From: CAZVCJ01 sp964625745
GTDB taxonomy: Bacteria; Chloroflexota; Anaerolineae; VGOG01
NCBI GenBank assembly: GCA_964625745.1
Contig: CAZVCJ010000205.1
Location: 1-6,814, forward strand
Reading direction: 5' to 3'
Length of the DNA stretch: 6,814 nt
Part shown: piece after piece, positions 1 through 5,797 of the stretch
How the letters are laid out: every line of letters starts with the position of its first letter
How positions within the stretch are numbered: the stretch's first letter is position 1
Translations under genes and position numbers: made by a program
The notes under the pieces: model-generated
Told to the model about the DNA's origin: nothing
The model's input: the letters and a program-made list of their open reading frames with translations, nothing else
Database searches by the model: none

Positions 1-7
1 CGTCCCA

Positions 8-134
8 CCCTCACCCCTTCGCTCCACTCAGGGCAGGCTCTAACCCTCTCCCTGCGAGGGAGAGGGGACTTGCCCCCTCGCCCCTTTGGGGAGAGGGCAG
101 GGGTGAGGGGAAGTTTCTGGGTAGCGGAGCGAAG
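8..134. repeat. Dispersed palindromic repeat (nested hairpins)
   Basis: This non-coding block is built from nested inverted repeats. CTTCGCTCC at 17-25 pairs with GGAGCGAAG at 126-134, and CCCTCACCCC at 8-17 pairs with GGGGTGAGGG at 100-109. Inside lie two hairpins: a perfect 10-bp stem at 44-53/57-66 with loop GCG, and a 9-of-10-bp stem at 75-84/88-97 with loop TTT. Such CCCTCACCCC/CCCTCTCCC elements are scattered between genes in many environmental, notably Chloroflexota, genomes; that is general knowledge, and copy number here is untested. No T-run follows either hairpin, so an intrinsic terminator is not supported. The element ends about 11 nt from the shortened merR-like gene and may mark its truncation point. 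Confidence 0.75.
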
Positions 135-145
135 CAATCCCCAGG

Positions 146-400
146 TTACAATTTGAACATCCCCCTCAGTTGGTCAGGCGAGAGTCCCTCGTCCAGCAAA
201 CGGGCGATCTGGCCCAACAAGAGCCCCAGCTCCTTCAGTGCCAGGACGCGGTTGAGGCGGGGCCACTGGTCGGCCGAGTAGTAGCGGTAACTGGTGAAGC
301 GGCCTACCTCAGCCGGCTTGAGCAGACCGCTCTCGTCGTAGTAGCGCAGCGTCTTCACCGTCACCTGGCTGAGTTTTGAGAATTCGCCGATTTTGAACAT
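146..400 (-). CDS. Truncated MerR-family transcriptional regulator (DNA-binding domain only)
   Basis: The 84-residue product begins MFKIGEFSKL and contains the MerR winged helix-turn-helix: recognition region about residues 3-19, the diagnostic RYYDESGLLKP at 19-29, the wing YRYY at 38-41, and a helix with LKELGL and IARLLDEG at 55-72. Full-length relatives continue into a dimerising coiled coil and often a GyrI-like effector-binding domain, about 250-280 residues in all. This one stops at LRGMFKL, just where the coiled coil should begin, and the sequence beyond is a dispersed repeat. The simplest view is loss of the 3' part by recombination. It may be a remnant, or a mini-MerR that binds DNA without an effector domain. 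The ATG has only a weak purine-rich leader (GTGAGAG). Its promoter appears intact. Identity as MerR is firm; function and regulated genes are unknown. Confidence 0.8.
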   Translation of the reverse strand: MFKIGEFSKLSQVTVKTLRYYDESGLLKPAEVGRFTSYRYYSADQWPRLNRVLALKELGLLLGQIARLLDEGLSPDQLRGMFKL

Positions 401-447
401 CTCTCACGTTCCATGCACGTCTTGCTGATCGAAGGCCTTCAAGTACT

Positions 448-478
448 ATTATACACCATCCAGTAGGGGGAGAGTCAA
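448..478 (-). promoter_or_regulatory. MerR-type promoter with 19-bp spacer
   Basis: Read on the minus strand, TTGACT (478-473) and TATAAT (453-448) are separated by exactly 19 bp. Ordinary sigma70 promoters have about 17 bp; a 19-20-bp spacer is the hallmark of promoters activated by DNA twisting by MerR regulators, which usually bind within the spacer. The spacer holds an imperfect dyad with arms around CTCTCC and GGATGG, a plausible operator. The predicted start of transcription lies near 441, giving a leader of about 40 nt before the MerR-like ATG at 400. Autoregulation is inferred from the spacing. Confidence 0.65.
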
Positions 479-500
479 GACCCAATTTTGCCTGCGGGAT

Positions 501-529
501 TTGACTAAAATTAGCAATAGGGGTATAAT
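501..529 (+). promoter_or_regulatory. Sigma70-type promoter of the toxin-antitoxin operon
   Basis: TTGACT at 501-506 and a perfect TATAAT at 524-529 are separated by 17 bp, a near-consensus vegetative promoter. Transcription should begin near 536, about 32 nt before the antitoxin ATG at 568. Its -35 box is only 22 bp from the -35 box of the divergent MerR-type promoter, so the two share one regulatory region. Confidence 0.75.
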
Positions 530-538
530 CCCCATTAT
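525..538. promoter_or_regulatory. Possible autorepression operator over the -10/start site
   Basis: ATAAT (525-529), CCCC, ATTAT (534-538) is a perfect 5-bp inverted repeat overlapping the -10 box and predicted transcription start. GGGG/CCCC (520-523/530-533) forms a second short dyad around the -10 box. Phd/YefM antitoxins typically repress their own promoter by binding short palindromes in this position, so this is a reasonable operator candidate; the arms are short and chance is not excluded. Confidence 0.35.
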
Positions 539-567
539 CATCTTTATGGTTCACGGAGGTGGAAAGC

Positions 568-894
568 ATGGAAACAGTGGGTATCGCCGAAGTCAAGCAC
601 AGCATCTCTGCCATTGTCAATCGCGTGGCTTTTGGTCGGGAGCGAGTTGTCCTGACTTCCAGAGGCAAACCCAAGGCAGCTTTGGTGAGCATCGAAGATC
701 TACAGAAGTTGAAAATGCTGGAAACGACAACTTCTCCTCCCTCCCGCGCTCAGCGGAAAGCGGCCCTGGCTATGGCTCAGGCTGTACGGGAAATGACCCT
801 TGCTCGTCGTGGTGGGGTTCCCTTTTCCGATGTCGCCGAAGATGTGCGCAAGTTGAGAGAGGAGAGAGACCTTGGACTCGCAGGTTTGTATTGA
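568..894 (+). CDS. Phd/YefM-type antitoxin of a type II toxin-antitoxin pair
   Basis: The 108-residue protein carries an N-terminal Phd/YefM fold: METVGIAEVKHS (1-12), a helix AIVNRVAFGRE, the strand VVLTSRGKPKAALV (27-40) and the IEDLQKL helix (42-48). In this family the N-terminal domain dimerises and binds the operon's operator, while the C-terminal part wraps the toxin. Here the tail (about residues 58-108) is charged and predicted helical, ending in VRKLREERDLGLAGLY, and probably neutralises the PIN toxin encoded next. The start is ATG 568, because GGAGGT at 555-560 lies 7 nt upstream; the in-frame GTG at 559 would sit within that Shine-Dalgarno. A strong promoter and possible operator lie just upstream. 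At 108 residues it is somewhat longer than typical Phd antitoxins. Cognate function is inferred from order and overlap. Confidence 0.9.
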   Translation: METVGIAEVKHSISAIVNRVAFGRERVVLTSRGKPKAALVSIEDLQKLKMLETTTSPPSRAQRKAALAMAQAVREMTLARRGGVPFSDVAEDVRKLREERDLGLAGLY

Positions 895-1312
895 CGCCAA
901 TCTGGCCCTCAAACTGGTGCTCGTCGAGCAGGACAGTCTCAAGGCCCAACATCTGTGGGACACGTGGGTAGACGCAGACGTAGAAATCGTTGCCCCACCC
1001 TTGCTCGCCTTCGAAGGGACATCGGTAATCTGCAACAAAATGCATCGTAAGCTGGTGCCGCCTGAGGAGGCCGCGCTGATGTTCAAGGCTTTCCATCTCC
1101 TCGGCGTGAGACTGCTTTACCCTGATGGCCTGCACGAGAAAGCCTGGGAACTGGCTAAGCAGTTCAATCGCCCGCAAGCCTACGATAGTCATTACCTGGC
1201 CCTGGCGGAAATCCTGGGCCTCGAACTCTGGACGAGCGACGAGCGTCTGTACAATACGGTCGAGCATAGACTACCCTGGGTGAAGTGGCTGGGCGACTAC
1301 CAGCCTGGTTAA
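872..1312 (+). CDS. vapC: VapC-like PIN-domain toxin (ribonuclease)
   Basis: This 146-residue PIN-domain protein shows the four acidic residues expected for Mg2+-dependent RNA cleavage: Asp8 in CIDANLALKLV, Glu48 in LLAFEGTSV, Asp105 in AYDSHYLALAE and Asp123 in LWTSDERLYN. Length and motif spacing match intact VapC toxins, which typically cut tRNAs or rRNA to halt translation when not held by the antitoxin. The start is TTG 872: GGAG at 861-864 lies 7 nt upstream, and the protein opens directly into the first catalytic strand. The gene overlaps the antitoxin by 23 nt, implying coupled translation. A PIN toxin paired with a Phd-type rather than AbrB-type antitoxin is common. No key residue is missing, so activity is likely; the RNA target cannot be read from the sequence. 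Confidence 0.92.
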   Translation: MDSQVCIDANLALKLVLVEQDSLKAQHLWDTWVDADVEIVAPPLLAFEGTSVICNKMHRKLVPPEEAALMFKAFHLLGVRLLYPDGLHEKAWELAKQFNRPQAYDSHYLALAEILGLELWTSDERLYNTVEHRLPWVKWLGDYQPG

Positions 1313-1412
1313 AGAAATTCTCCTTCGCCCCCTCCTCGTTCCTCTCACCCCCTCAAAGTCTTCTTGTTTTTGATCGTTGACCATTGTGATTATGAATGTA
1401 AAAAGTGCAAAA
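1313..1412. other. Convergent intergenic gap between vapC and parB
   Basis: One hundred nt separate the two convergent stop codons. The first half is C/T-rich (TCACCCCCTC at 1346-1355), resembling one arm of the dispersed repeat at the left edge; the second half is AT-rich with short T and A runs. I could not find a stem followed by a T-run on either strand, so no terminator is called. Confidence 0.5.
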
Positions 1413-2261
1413 CTACTGATCTCCCACTATTAGCTCGTAGAAGGCTTGCAATTCCTCCTCGGAATAGAAGTGGATGACCAGCCTGCCCCCGCGCCTGGAA
1501 CGAAAGAGTTGCACCTTGGTGCCCAGCGTTTCCCTGAACCGATCCTCCAACGCCCTGGTCTCTGGTGAAGATGAAATGTTTGGGCGTTTGGGCCTCGGCC
1601 CGGCGACCAGGCGGCGAACCGTCTCCTCCGTCTGGCGTACGTTCAGACCCCGTTTGAGCACCTCCTCCCAAATCTTGCGTTGTTCATCTGGCTGGTCAAG
1701 AGCGAGAATAGCCCTGGCGTGACCCTCGGTGATCTGGCCCTGGGCCAGGCTGCTCTTTATCTCGTCGGGCAGGCGGAGCAACCGCACCGAGTTGGCCACC
1801 GCTACCCGGCTCTTGCCCACTCTTTGCGCCGCCTGCTCCTGGGTCAGGCCGAAGTCGTCCATCAGGTGCCTGTAGGCCGTCGCCTGTTCCAGGGGGTTTA
1901 GATCGGCCCGCTGGATGTTCTCCACCAGGGCCAGCTCTAACATCTCCTGGGGAGTTGCCTCTCTGATGATGACGGGCACCTTAGCCAACCCGGCCAGCTT
2001 GGCCGCTTCCAGTCGCCTCTCGCCAGCGATGAGTTGATAACTCTGAACCTCCGCATCCGTTACCTGGCTGACGATGAGGGGCTGGATGAGGCCGTGCTCG
2101 CGAATCGAAGCGGCCAGCTCTTCAAGCTCCTCTGGAGCGATCTTTTGACGGGGTTGCAGGGGGTTGGGTGATATGGCGTCAACGGGCAGCTCGGTGGGGC
2201 CTGTCTCGCTGATGGGGATGAGGGCGCCCAATCCTTTGCCCAAGCCTCTCTTTTTAGCCAT
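1413..2261 (-). CDS. parB: Chromosome-partitioning protein ParB (Spo0J)
   Basis: The 282-residue protein is a complete chromosomal ParB, a CTP-dependent DNA clamp that loads at parS sites and spreads to recruit SMC and ParA. The N-terminus MAKKRGLGKGLGALIP is the ParA-stimulating region. The CTPase domain follows, with LQPRQ (35-39), HGLIQPLIV (56-64), GERRLEAAKLAG (80-91) and ENIQRADLNPLE (114-125). A helix-turn-helix (about 138-163, LTQEQAAQRVGKSRVAV) reads parS, and a C-terminal dimerisation domain covers about 235-280. The ATG at 2261 has GGAGGAAG just upstream (2273-2266). It lies 32 nt after the parA stop, so the two are one transcriptional unit. All expected motifs are present. Confidence 0.96.
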   Translation of the reverse strand: MAKKRGLGKGLGALIPISETGPTELPVDAISPNPLQPRQKIAPEELEELAASIREHGLIQPLIVSQVTDAEVQSYQLIAGERRLEAAKLAGLAKVPVIIREATPQEMLELALVENIQRADLNPLEQATAYRHLMDDFGLTQEQAAQRVGKSRVAVANSVRLLRLPDEIKSSLAQGQITEGHARAILALDQPDEQRKIWEEVLKRGLNVRQTEETVRRLVAGPRPKRPNISSSPETRALEDRFRETLGTKVQLFRSRRGGRLVIHFYSEEELQAFYELIVGDQ

Positions 2262-2293
2262 GATACTTCCTCCGATGGGTGATGGAGAGGTTC

Positions 2294-3067
2294 CTAACTT
2301 TCCTCGTCGCCCATTATCAATTCCTGGGCCAGGTCTCGATAAGTCAAGCCGCCTGAGCTCTGAGGGTCGTAGCTGAGAATGGTTTCCCCGTGACTTGGGG
2401 CCTCACTCAGGCGGATGTTCCGTGGGATGATGGTGTCGAAGACCTTATCCGCAAAATGCGTGCGCACCTCCTCCACTACTTGTCTGGAGAGGTTGGTGCG
2501 GGTGTCGTACATGGTCATCAGCAGTCCTCTTATTCTCGAGTGAGGGTTCAGATTGTCCCGCACCAGGTTTATGGTGTAGATGAGCTGGGCCAGGCCCTCC
2601 AGGGCCAGATATTCGCATTGGACGGGGATAATGACACCGTCTATGGCCGCGGTGAGGGCGTTGATGGTGAGGAGACCCAGGCTGGGCGGGCAGTCAATCA
2701 GGACGTAATCGTAGCGTTCAACCACTGGAGTGATAGCTTTGCGCAGGAGGTGTTCGCGAGCCAGGAGGCCGATCATCTCCACCTCCGCTCCAGCCAGGGC
2801 CGGCGACGAGGGTGCCAGTTCCAGACAGAGGTGATCGGTCAGGAGGATTATTTCGGCAAAGGGAGTGTTGTTGATAAGGGCGTCGTAGATAGAGAGAGGC
2901 AGGTTGTTCTTGTCGAAGCCCAGGCTGCTGGTGGCGTTGGATTGAGGGTCAATGTCAATCAACAGCACCCTCATGCCACTAAGGGCAAGATAGGCGCCCA
3001 GGTTGACGGCGGTGGTCGTCTTCCCGACGCCACCCTTTTGGTTGGCCAGGGCGTAGACCTTGTTCAT
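2294..3067 (-). CDS. parA: Chromosome-partitioning ATPase ParA (Soj)
   Basis: The 257-residue protein is a ParA/MinD-class ATPase that dimerises on ATP, coats the nucleoid and moves ParB-parS complexes. It has the deviant Walker A KGGVGKTTT (11-19, signature Lys11), the switch I/Walker A' region DIDPQSNATSSLG (38-50), Walker B YVLIDCPPSLG (121-131), and the conserved IPRNIRLSEAPSHG (214-227). I chose ATG 3067 because the protein then begins MNKVYALANQKGG, as usual for ParA, with the P-loop near residue 11. An upstream in-frame ATG at 3118 would add 17 unconserved residues from the repeat-containing spacer. The Shine-Dalgarno before 3067 is weak (a GGGG about 10 nt upstream), so some doubt about the start remains. 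Identity is certain. Confidence 0.96.
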   Translation of the reverse strand: MNKVYALANQKGGVGKTTTAVNLGAYLALSGMRVLLIDIDPQSNATSSLGFDKNNLPLSIYDALINNTPFAEIILLTDHLCLELAPSSPALAGAEVEMIGLLAREHLLRKAITPVVERYDYVLIDCPPSLGLLTINALTAAIDGVIIPVQCEYLALEGLAQLIYTINLVRDNLNPHSRIRGLLMTMYDTRTNLSRQVVEEVRTHFADKVFDTIIPRNIRLSEAPSHGETILSYDPQSSGGLTYRDLAQELIMGDEES

Positions 3068-3225
3068 AGAATCGAAGCCCCAATCAATAAATGAAACCCA
3101 CCTCAAGAGGCGAGCCAAGAGACAGGGATCTCAGGCCGACTACCCTGGGTGGGCTTCGTCGTGAGTTCAGCCGAACGGTCTCTCATCGTTCCCCTTCGAC
3201 AAGCTCTGGGCGCCGCCACGTCGTG
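3068..3225. repeat. jag-parA spacer with a decayed dispersed repeat
   Basis: This 158-nt gap interrupts an otherwise tight operon. At about 3163-3206 it contains GTGAGTTCAGCCGAACGGT, a short GAACG/CGTTC dyad, and CCCTTCGACAAGCTCTGGGC, resembling an intergenic repeat (TTCGACAAGCTC plus flanks) scattered through many environmental bacterial genomes. CTCAGGGCAGGCTCT at 27-41 looks like the other end of such an element. No coding signal and no convincing promoter for parA was found. mnmE/mnmG/rsmG, which separate jag from parA in many bacteria, are absent here. Confidence 0.5.
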
Positions 3226-3924
3226 CTAACTTGAGCTAGAGTTTGTGGGCACAATAGTCACTTTGCGCTGCTCTCCCTTGCCTATGCTCTTCGTGGTCAC
3301 GATGGGGTGGTCGCGCAGAGCCATGTGGATGATGCGGCGTTCGTTGGGGGGCATAGGCTCCAGGGCTATTGGTTGGTGGTTAAAGGATACCTGCTCGGCC
3401 ATCCTGTGGGCCAGTTGCCGGAGCGATTTCTCCCGGCGAGCCTTGTATTTTTCGACATCCACGACCAGGCTGACCCAACGCTGCACCTCCTGACTGACGA
3501 TGAGGCGGGTGATGTATTGCAGGGCCTGCAAGGTCTGGCCGCGCCGCCCGATGAGGACTCCCAGGTCGTCGCCCATTATGTCCAGGATGAAGGGCGGCGC
3601 ATCTTCGTCTTGAGGCACTTCCTCCTCGGGTCTGACAAACACACGGGCCTTCACCCCCATTTTAGCCAACAATTCCTGCAGGGTTTCCCTGGCTATCTGC
3701 TCTACACTCTGCTCGAGGGGCGGTGCCTCTTCCTCCGGCTCGACAAAGCTGAGGCGAACCAGAGCTTCCTTGGATCCGATCCCCAGCACTCCCCGGCTTC
3801 CAGGGTTCAGAACCTCGATCTCTACCTCGTCTTCGGCTCTCCCTAACTCAGCCAGGCCCGTAGCGATGGCTTCTTCGACAGTGGGGGCGCTGACTTCGAT
3901 GCTCTTTGCTTCTCCTTCCATCAC
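3226..3924 (-). CDS. jag: Jag/KhpB RNA-binding protein (Jag-N, KH and R3H domains)
   Basis: The 232-residue protein has the full Jag architecture. The Jag-N domain (about 1-60) has PTVEEAIATGLAELG and the NPGSRGVLGIGSKEALVRL turn; an acidic linker follows (61-110). The KH domain (about 112-160) has GRRG at 126-129 as its GxxG loop, and the R3H domain (about 165-227) has the RxxxH signature at Arg196-His200 and a TKSIGKGEQRKVTIVP end. Jag/KhpB binds RNA, works with KhpA in Gram-positives, and affects cell elongation and membrane protein biogenesis. It begins 3 nt after the yidC stop, the usual tandem. GTG 3924 is preferred because AGGA inside the yidC end is 9 nt upstream; ATG 3921 is the next codon and equally possible. 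Confidence 0.95.
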   Translation of the reverse strand: MMEGEAKSIEVSAPTVEEAIATGLAELGRAEDEVEIEVLNPGSRGVLGIGSKEALVRLSFVEPEEEAPPLEQSVEQIARETLQELLAKMGVKARVFVRPEEEVPQDEDAPPFILDIMGDDLGVLIGRRGQTLQALQYITRLIVSQEVQRWVSLVVDVEKYKARREKSLRQLAHRMAEQVSFNHQPIALEPMPPNERRIIHMALRDHPIVTTKSIGKGEQRKVTIVPTNSSSS

Positions 3925-3927
3925 CGC

Positions 3928-4668
3928 TTACTTTCCTTTCTGGTCTTGCTTCTTGCCTCTCTGTGGCAGAAGGCCGCCCGTCCCCGTGATGAAGTACTGG
4001 GTGACTATACCTACCAGGTTGGATATGACGAAGTAAACTGCCAGCCCGGAGGCCAGAGACATGGTGATAAAGCCGAACATCAGGGGCATGGTGATCTGCA
4101 TGCTCTGGGTCATCGAGGCCGCCTGGGAGTCAGTACTGGGTGGGGTGGCCATTTTCTGTTGAATCCAGGTCGTGGCCACCACCAGAATTGGCAAGATAAA
4201 GGTGGTGTCTGGATAGCCCAGGTCTAGCCACAGGAAACGGCTTCCCAGGGGTACCAGTTGTGAGAGGCTGGCCGAGGCGAATTTACCCAGGCTGACCATT
4301 TGCAAGGGGGTGTTGGCCAGGGCCTTGACAATGGCTTGGTAGAAAGCAAACATGATAGGCAACTGAAGAAGCATGGGCAGGCAACCCATCATAGGATTGA
4401 TGCCTTTCTCCTTGTAGAGCTTCATCGTCTCCTGCGTTTGCTTCTCCTTGTCCTTGGCGTATTTCTTGCGGATCTTTTCGAGCTCCGGTTGGAGTTCCTG
4501 CTGGACTTTCGCCGAGCGCTGGGCGGGCAGAGTGAAGGGCAGGGTGATCAGCCGCACCAGCACGGTGAAAACGGCTATGCTAAGAGCGAAGTTATGGCCC
4601 AGCACATTATACAGAAAGAGCAAGCTGTTGACCATGACTTGAAGCAGAAGGTTCCACAGTTGTGACAC
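3928..4668 (-). CDS. yidC: Membrane protein insertase YidC/Oxa1 (short, no periplasmic domain)
   Basis: The 246-residue protein is a five-helix YidC/SpoIIIJ-type insertase that inserts membrane proteins alone or with SecYEG. It lacks the large P1 periplasmic domain of proteobacterial YidC. The first core helix (about 27-47) carries Arg39 in VLVRLITLPF, the groove arginine that receives substrates. Next come a charged cytoplasmic helical hairpin (about 50-90, QPELEKIRKKYAKDKEK), the hallmark NPMMGCLPMLLQLPIMFAFYQA (91-112), two further hydrophobic stretches (about 155-172 and 193-227) and a basic tail. The start is GTG 4668, 7 nt after a perfect AAAGGAGGT. The protein begins at the first membrane segment with no obvious cleavable lipobox. 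Located between a propeller lipoprotein and jag. Confidence 0.95.
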   Translation of the reverse strand: MSQLWNLLLQVMVNSLLFLYNVLGHNFALSIAVFTVLVRLITLPFTLPAQRSAKVQQELQPELEKIRKKYAKDKEKQTQETMKLYKEKGINPMMGCLPMLLQLPIMFAFYQAIVKALANTPLQMVSLGKFASASLSQLVPLGSRFLWLDLGYPDTTFILPILVVATTWIQQKMATPPSTDSQAASMTQSMQITMPLMFGFITMSLASGLAVYFVISNLVGIVTQYFITGTGGLLPQRGKKQDQKGK

Positions 4669-4675
4669 GAAAACT

Positions 4676-4684
4676 ACCTCCTTT
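4676..4684 (-). promoter_or_regulatory. yidC Shine-Dalgarno overlapping the upstream stop codon
   Basis: AAAGGAGGT on the minus strand is essentially the full anti-16S complement, 7 nt before the yidC GTG. The TAA stop of the lipoprotein gene (4685-4683) overlaps it by two bases. Ribosomes ending the lipoprotein would therefore occupy the yidC initiation site, suggesting coupled expression. Confidence 0.8.
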
Positions 4685-5744
4685 ATTGTTCCGTTCGCGG
4701 AAAGGCCCAGCGCTGGTTGCCGTTATCTGCATCCAACGCGTAGACCCGCCCGTCCTGGGAGCAGGTGTAGACTACCCCATCGGCCAGAACCGGGGGGGTG
4801 AAAATGCTGGTCTTAGCGGCAAACCACCACCGCTTCTGCCCGGTGGCGGCATCCAGGGCATATAGGTTTTTATCCTCCGAGGCCACGTAGAGCAGACCCT
4901 CGGCCAAGGCCGGGCCAGCCAGGACTGCGCCACCGGTGGCGAACTCCCATTTCTTCTGGCCGCTGGCGGCATCTAAAGCATAGGCCTTCTTGTCCATAGA
5001 GCCAACGTAGACGATGTCGTCCATTACCAGAGGCTGGCTCCACACCCAGCCGCCTGCCCGGAACTCCCATTTTTTCTGACCGCTGGCCGCGTCCAGGGCG
5101 TAGACCTTGTTGTCGTAGGCGCCGAAGTAGAGCACTCCACCGGCCAGGGTGGGAGTAGCGGCTATCGCGCCGCCGGCCTCGAACTCCCACCGTTGCTGGC
5201 CGCTTTCGGCGTCGAGACAATACATCTTGTGATCCATGGAGCCAATGTAGACCCTGTCGTCAGTTGCTAGCGGCGTGGCCCAGAGCCAGTTGCCGGCAGT
5301 GAACTCCCAGCGCCCGATTCCCGTGGCCGCCTCCAGGGCGTAGACCTTGTTGTCGGCGGAGGCCACATAGAGTGTATCGCCGGCCACCGCAGGCCCGGCG
5401 ATGATAGGCTTTTGGGCGGCGAAGGCCCACCGCTGGTTGCCCGTGGCCGCGTCCAGGGCATACAGATTGTTGTCGCCGGAGCCGACGAAGACCAGGCCTT
5501 CCTCCACCGCTGGAGCGGCGTAGAAGGGCCCTTTTTTCTCTTCGCCGGGAAATTCCCACTTTTGGTTCCCCGTCTCTGCCTCTAGGGCATAGACCTTAGC
5601 GCCGGCGGCAACGTACGCGACACCCTCGGCCACCGTCAGCCCAGGCCAACTGGTGGCGGGTGCTCCGCCGCGACAGCTTGTTAGCAAGGCGGCGATTATA
5701 GAGAGCCAAAGGATGAGCTTAGGCCCTGTCGTGACTTTTTTCAA
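4683..5744 (-). CDS. PQQ-like eight-bladed beta-propeller lipoprotein (BamB-like)
   Basis: The 353-residue protein begins with a basic n-region, a hydrophobic stretch and the lipobox LLTSC, with Cys24 the likely lipidated residue. The rest is eight copies of a ~40-residue PQQ-like repeat with the core YALDAATGxxxWEF. The last copy (VYALDADNGNQRWAF) is completed by the N-terminal strand (TVAEGVAYVAAGAK), the velcro closure of an eight-bladed propeller. Quinoprotein dehydrogenase catalytic residues are not apparent, so a binding or scaffold role resembling BamB is more likely than an enzyme. The gene sits between yidD and yidC with coupled translation, hinting at a role near the insertase on the outer membrane face; that is inference. 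The start is TTG 5744, since AGGAGGT (5758-5752) is 7 nt upstream and the signal peptide begins there. Confidence 0.9.
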   Translation of the reverse strand: MKKVTTGPKLILWLSIIAALLTSCRGGAPATSWPGLTVAEGVAYVAAGAKVYALEAETGNQKWEFPGEEKKGPFYAAPAVEEGLVFVGSGDNNLYALDAATGNQRWAFAAQKPIIAGPAVAGDTLYVASADNKVYALEAATGIGRWEFTAGNWLWATPLATDDRVYIGSMDHKMYCLDAESGQQRWEFEAGGAIAATPTLAGGVLYFGAYDNKVYALDAASGQKKWEFRAGGWVWSQPLVMDDIVYVGSMDKKAYALDAASGQKKWEFATGGAVLAGPALAEGLLYVASEDKNLYALDAATGQKRWWFAAKTSIFTPPVLADGVVYTCSQDGRVYALDADNGNQRWAFPRTEQ

Positions 5745-5751
5745 AGTTCAG

Positions 5752-5758
5752 ACCTCCT
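5752..5758 (-). promoter_or_regulatory. Shine-Dalgarno fixing the TTG start of the propeller lipoprotein
   Basis: AGGAGGT on the minus strand, followed by 7 nt and then TTG AAA AAA. No ATG or GTG lies suitably placed, so this site supports the TTG start and a complete signal peptide. Confidence 0.75.
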
Positions 5759-5797
5759 AGTGTTATAATTGCTGTTCAAGCTTCTCCTGGCTTCGCT

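Noticed and set aside
44..66. The perfect hairpin downstream of the MerR gene as a rho-independent terminator.
   Set aside because: No U-run follows on either strand, and it belongs to a larger palindromic repeat.
449..457. TTATACACC as a DnaA box (TTATNCACA), which would fit an oriC-side location.
   Set aside because: Only one near match, overlapping a better-supported -10 element; no cluster and no AT-rich unwinding region.
2390..3094. Long plus-strand open frames opposite parA, and similar ones opposite jag, yidC and the lipoprotein gene.
   Set aside because: These are antisense shadows of well-supported genes in GC-rich DNA, with no recognisable domains or ribosome sites.
3138..3151. 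The 14-mer GACTACCCTGGGTG occurs both in the vapC 3' end (1269-1282) and in the jag-parA spacer (3138-3151), suggesting a vapC tail fragment.
   Set aside because: The similarity stops at once on both sides in nucleotide and in all reading frames beyond RLPWV, so there is no real gene remnant; a short chance match is more likely.
1313..3225. A parS site near parAB.
   Set aside because: I looked for the TGTTTCACGTGAAACA-type palindrome in the window and found no close match; parS may lie elsewhere.
4683..5744. Quinoprotein alcohol dehydrogenase.
   Set aside because: The repeats match PQQ-like propeller blades, but the protein is far too short and shows no catalytic Asp/Glu set or disulfide pair expected of the dehydrogenases.
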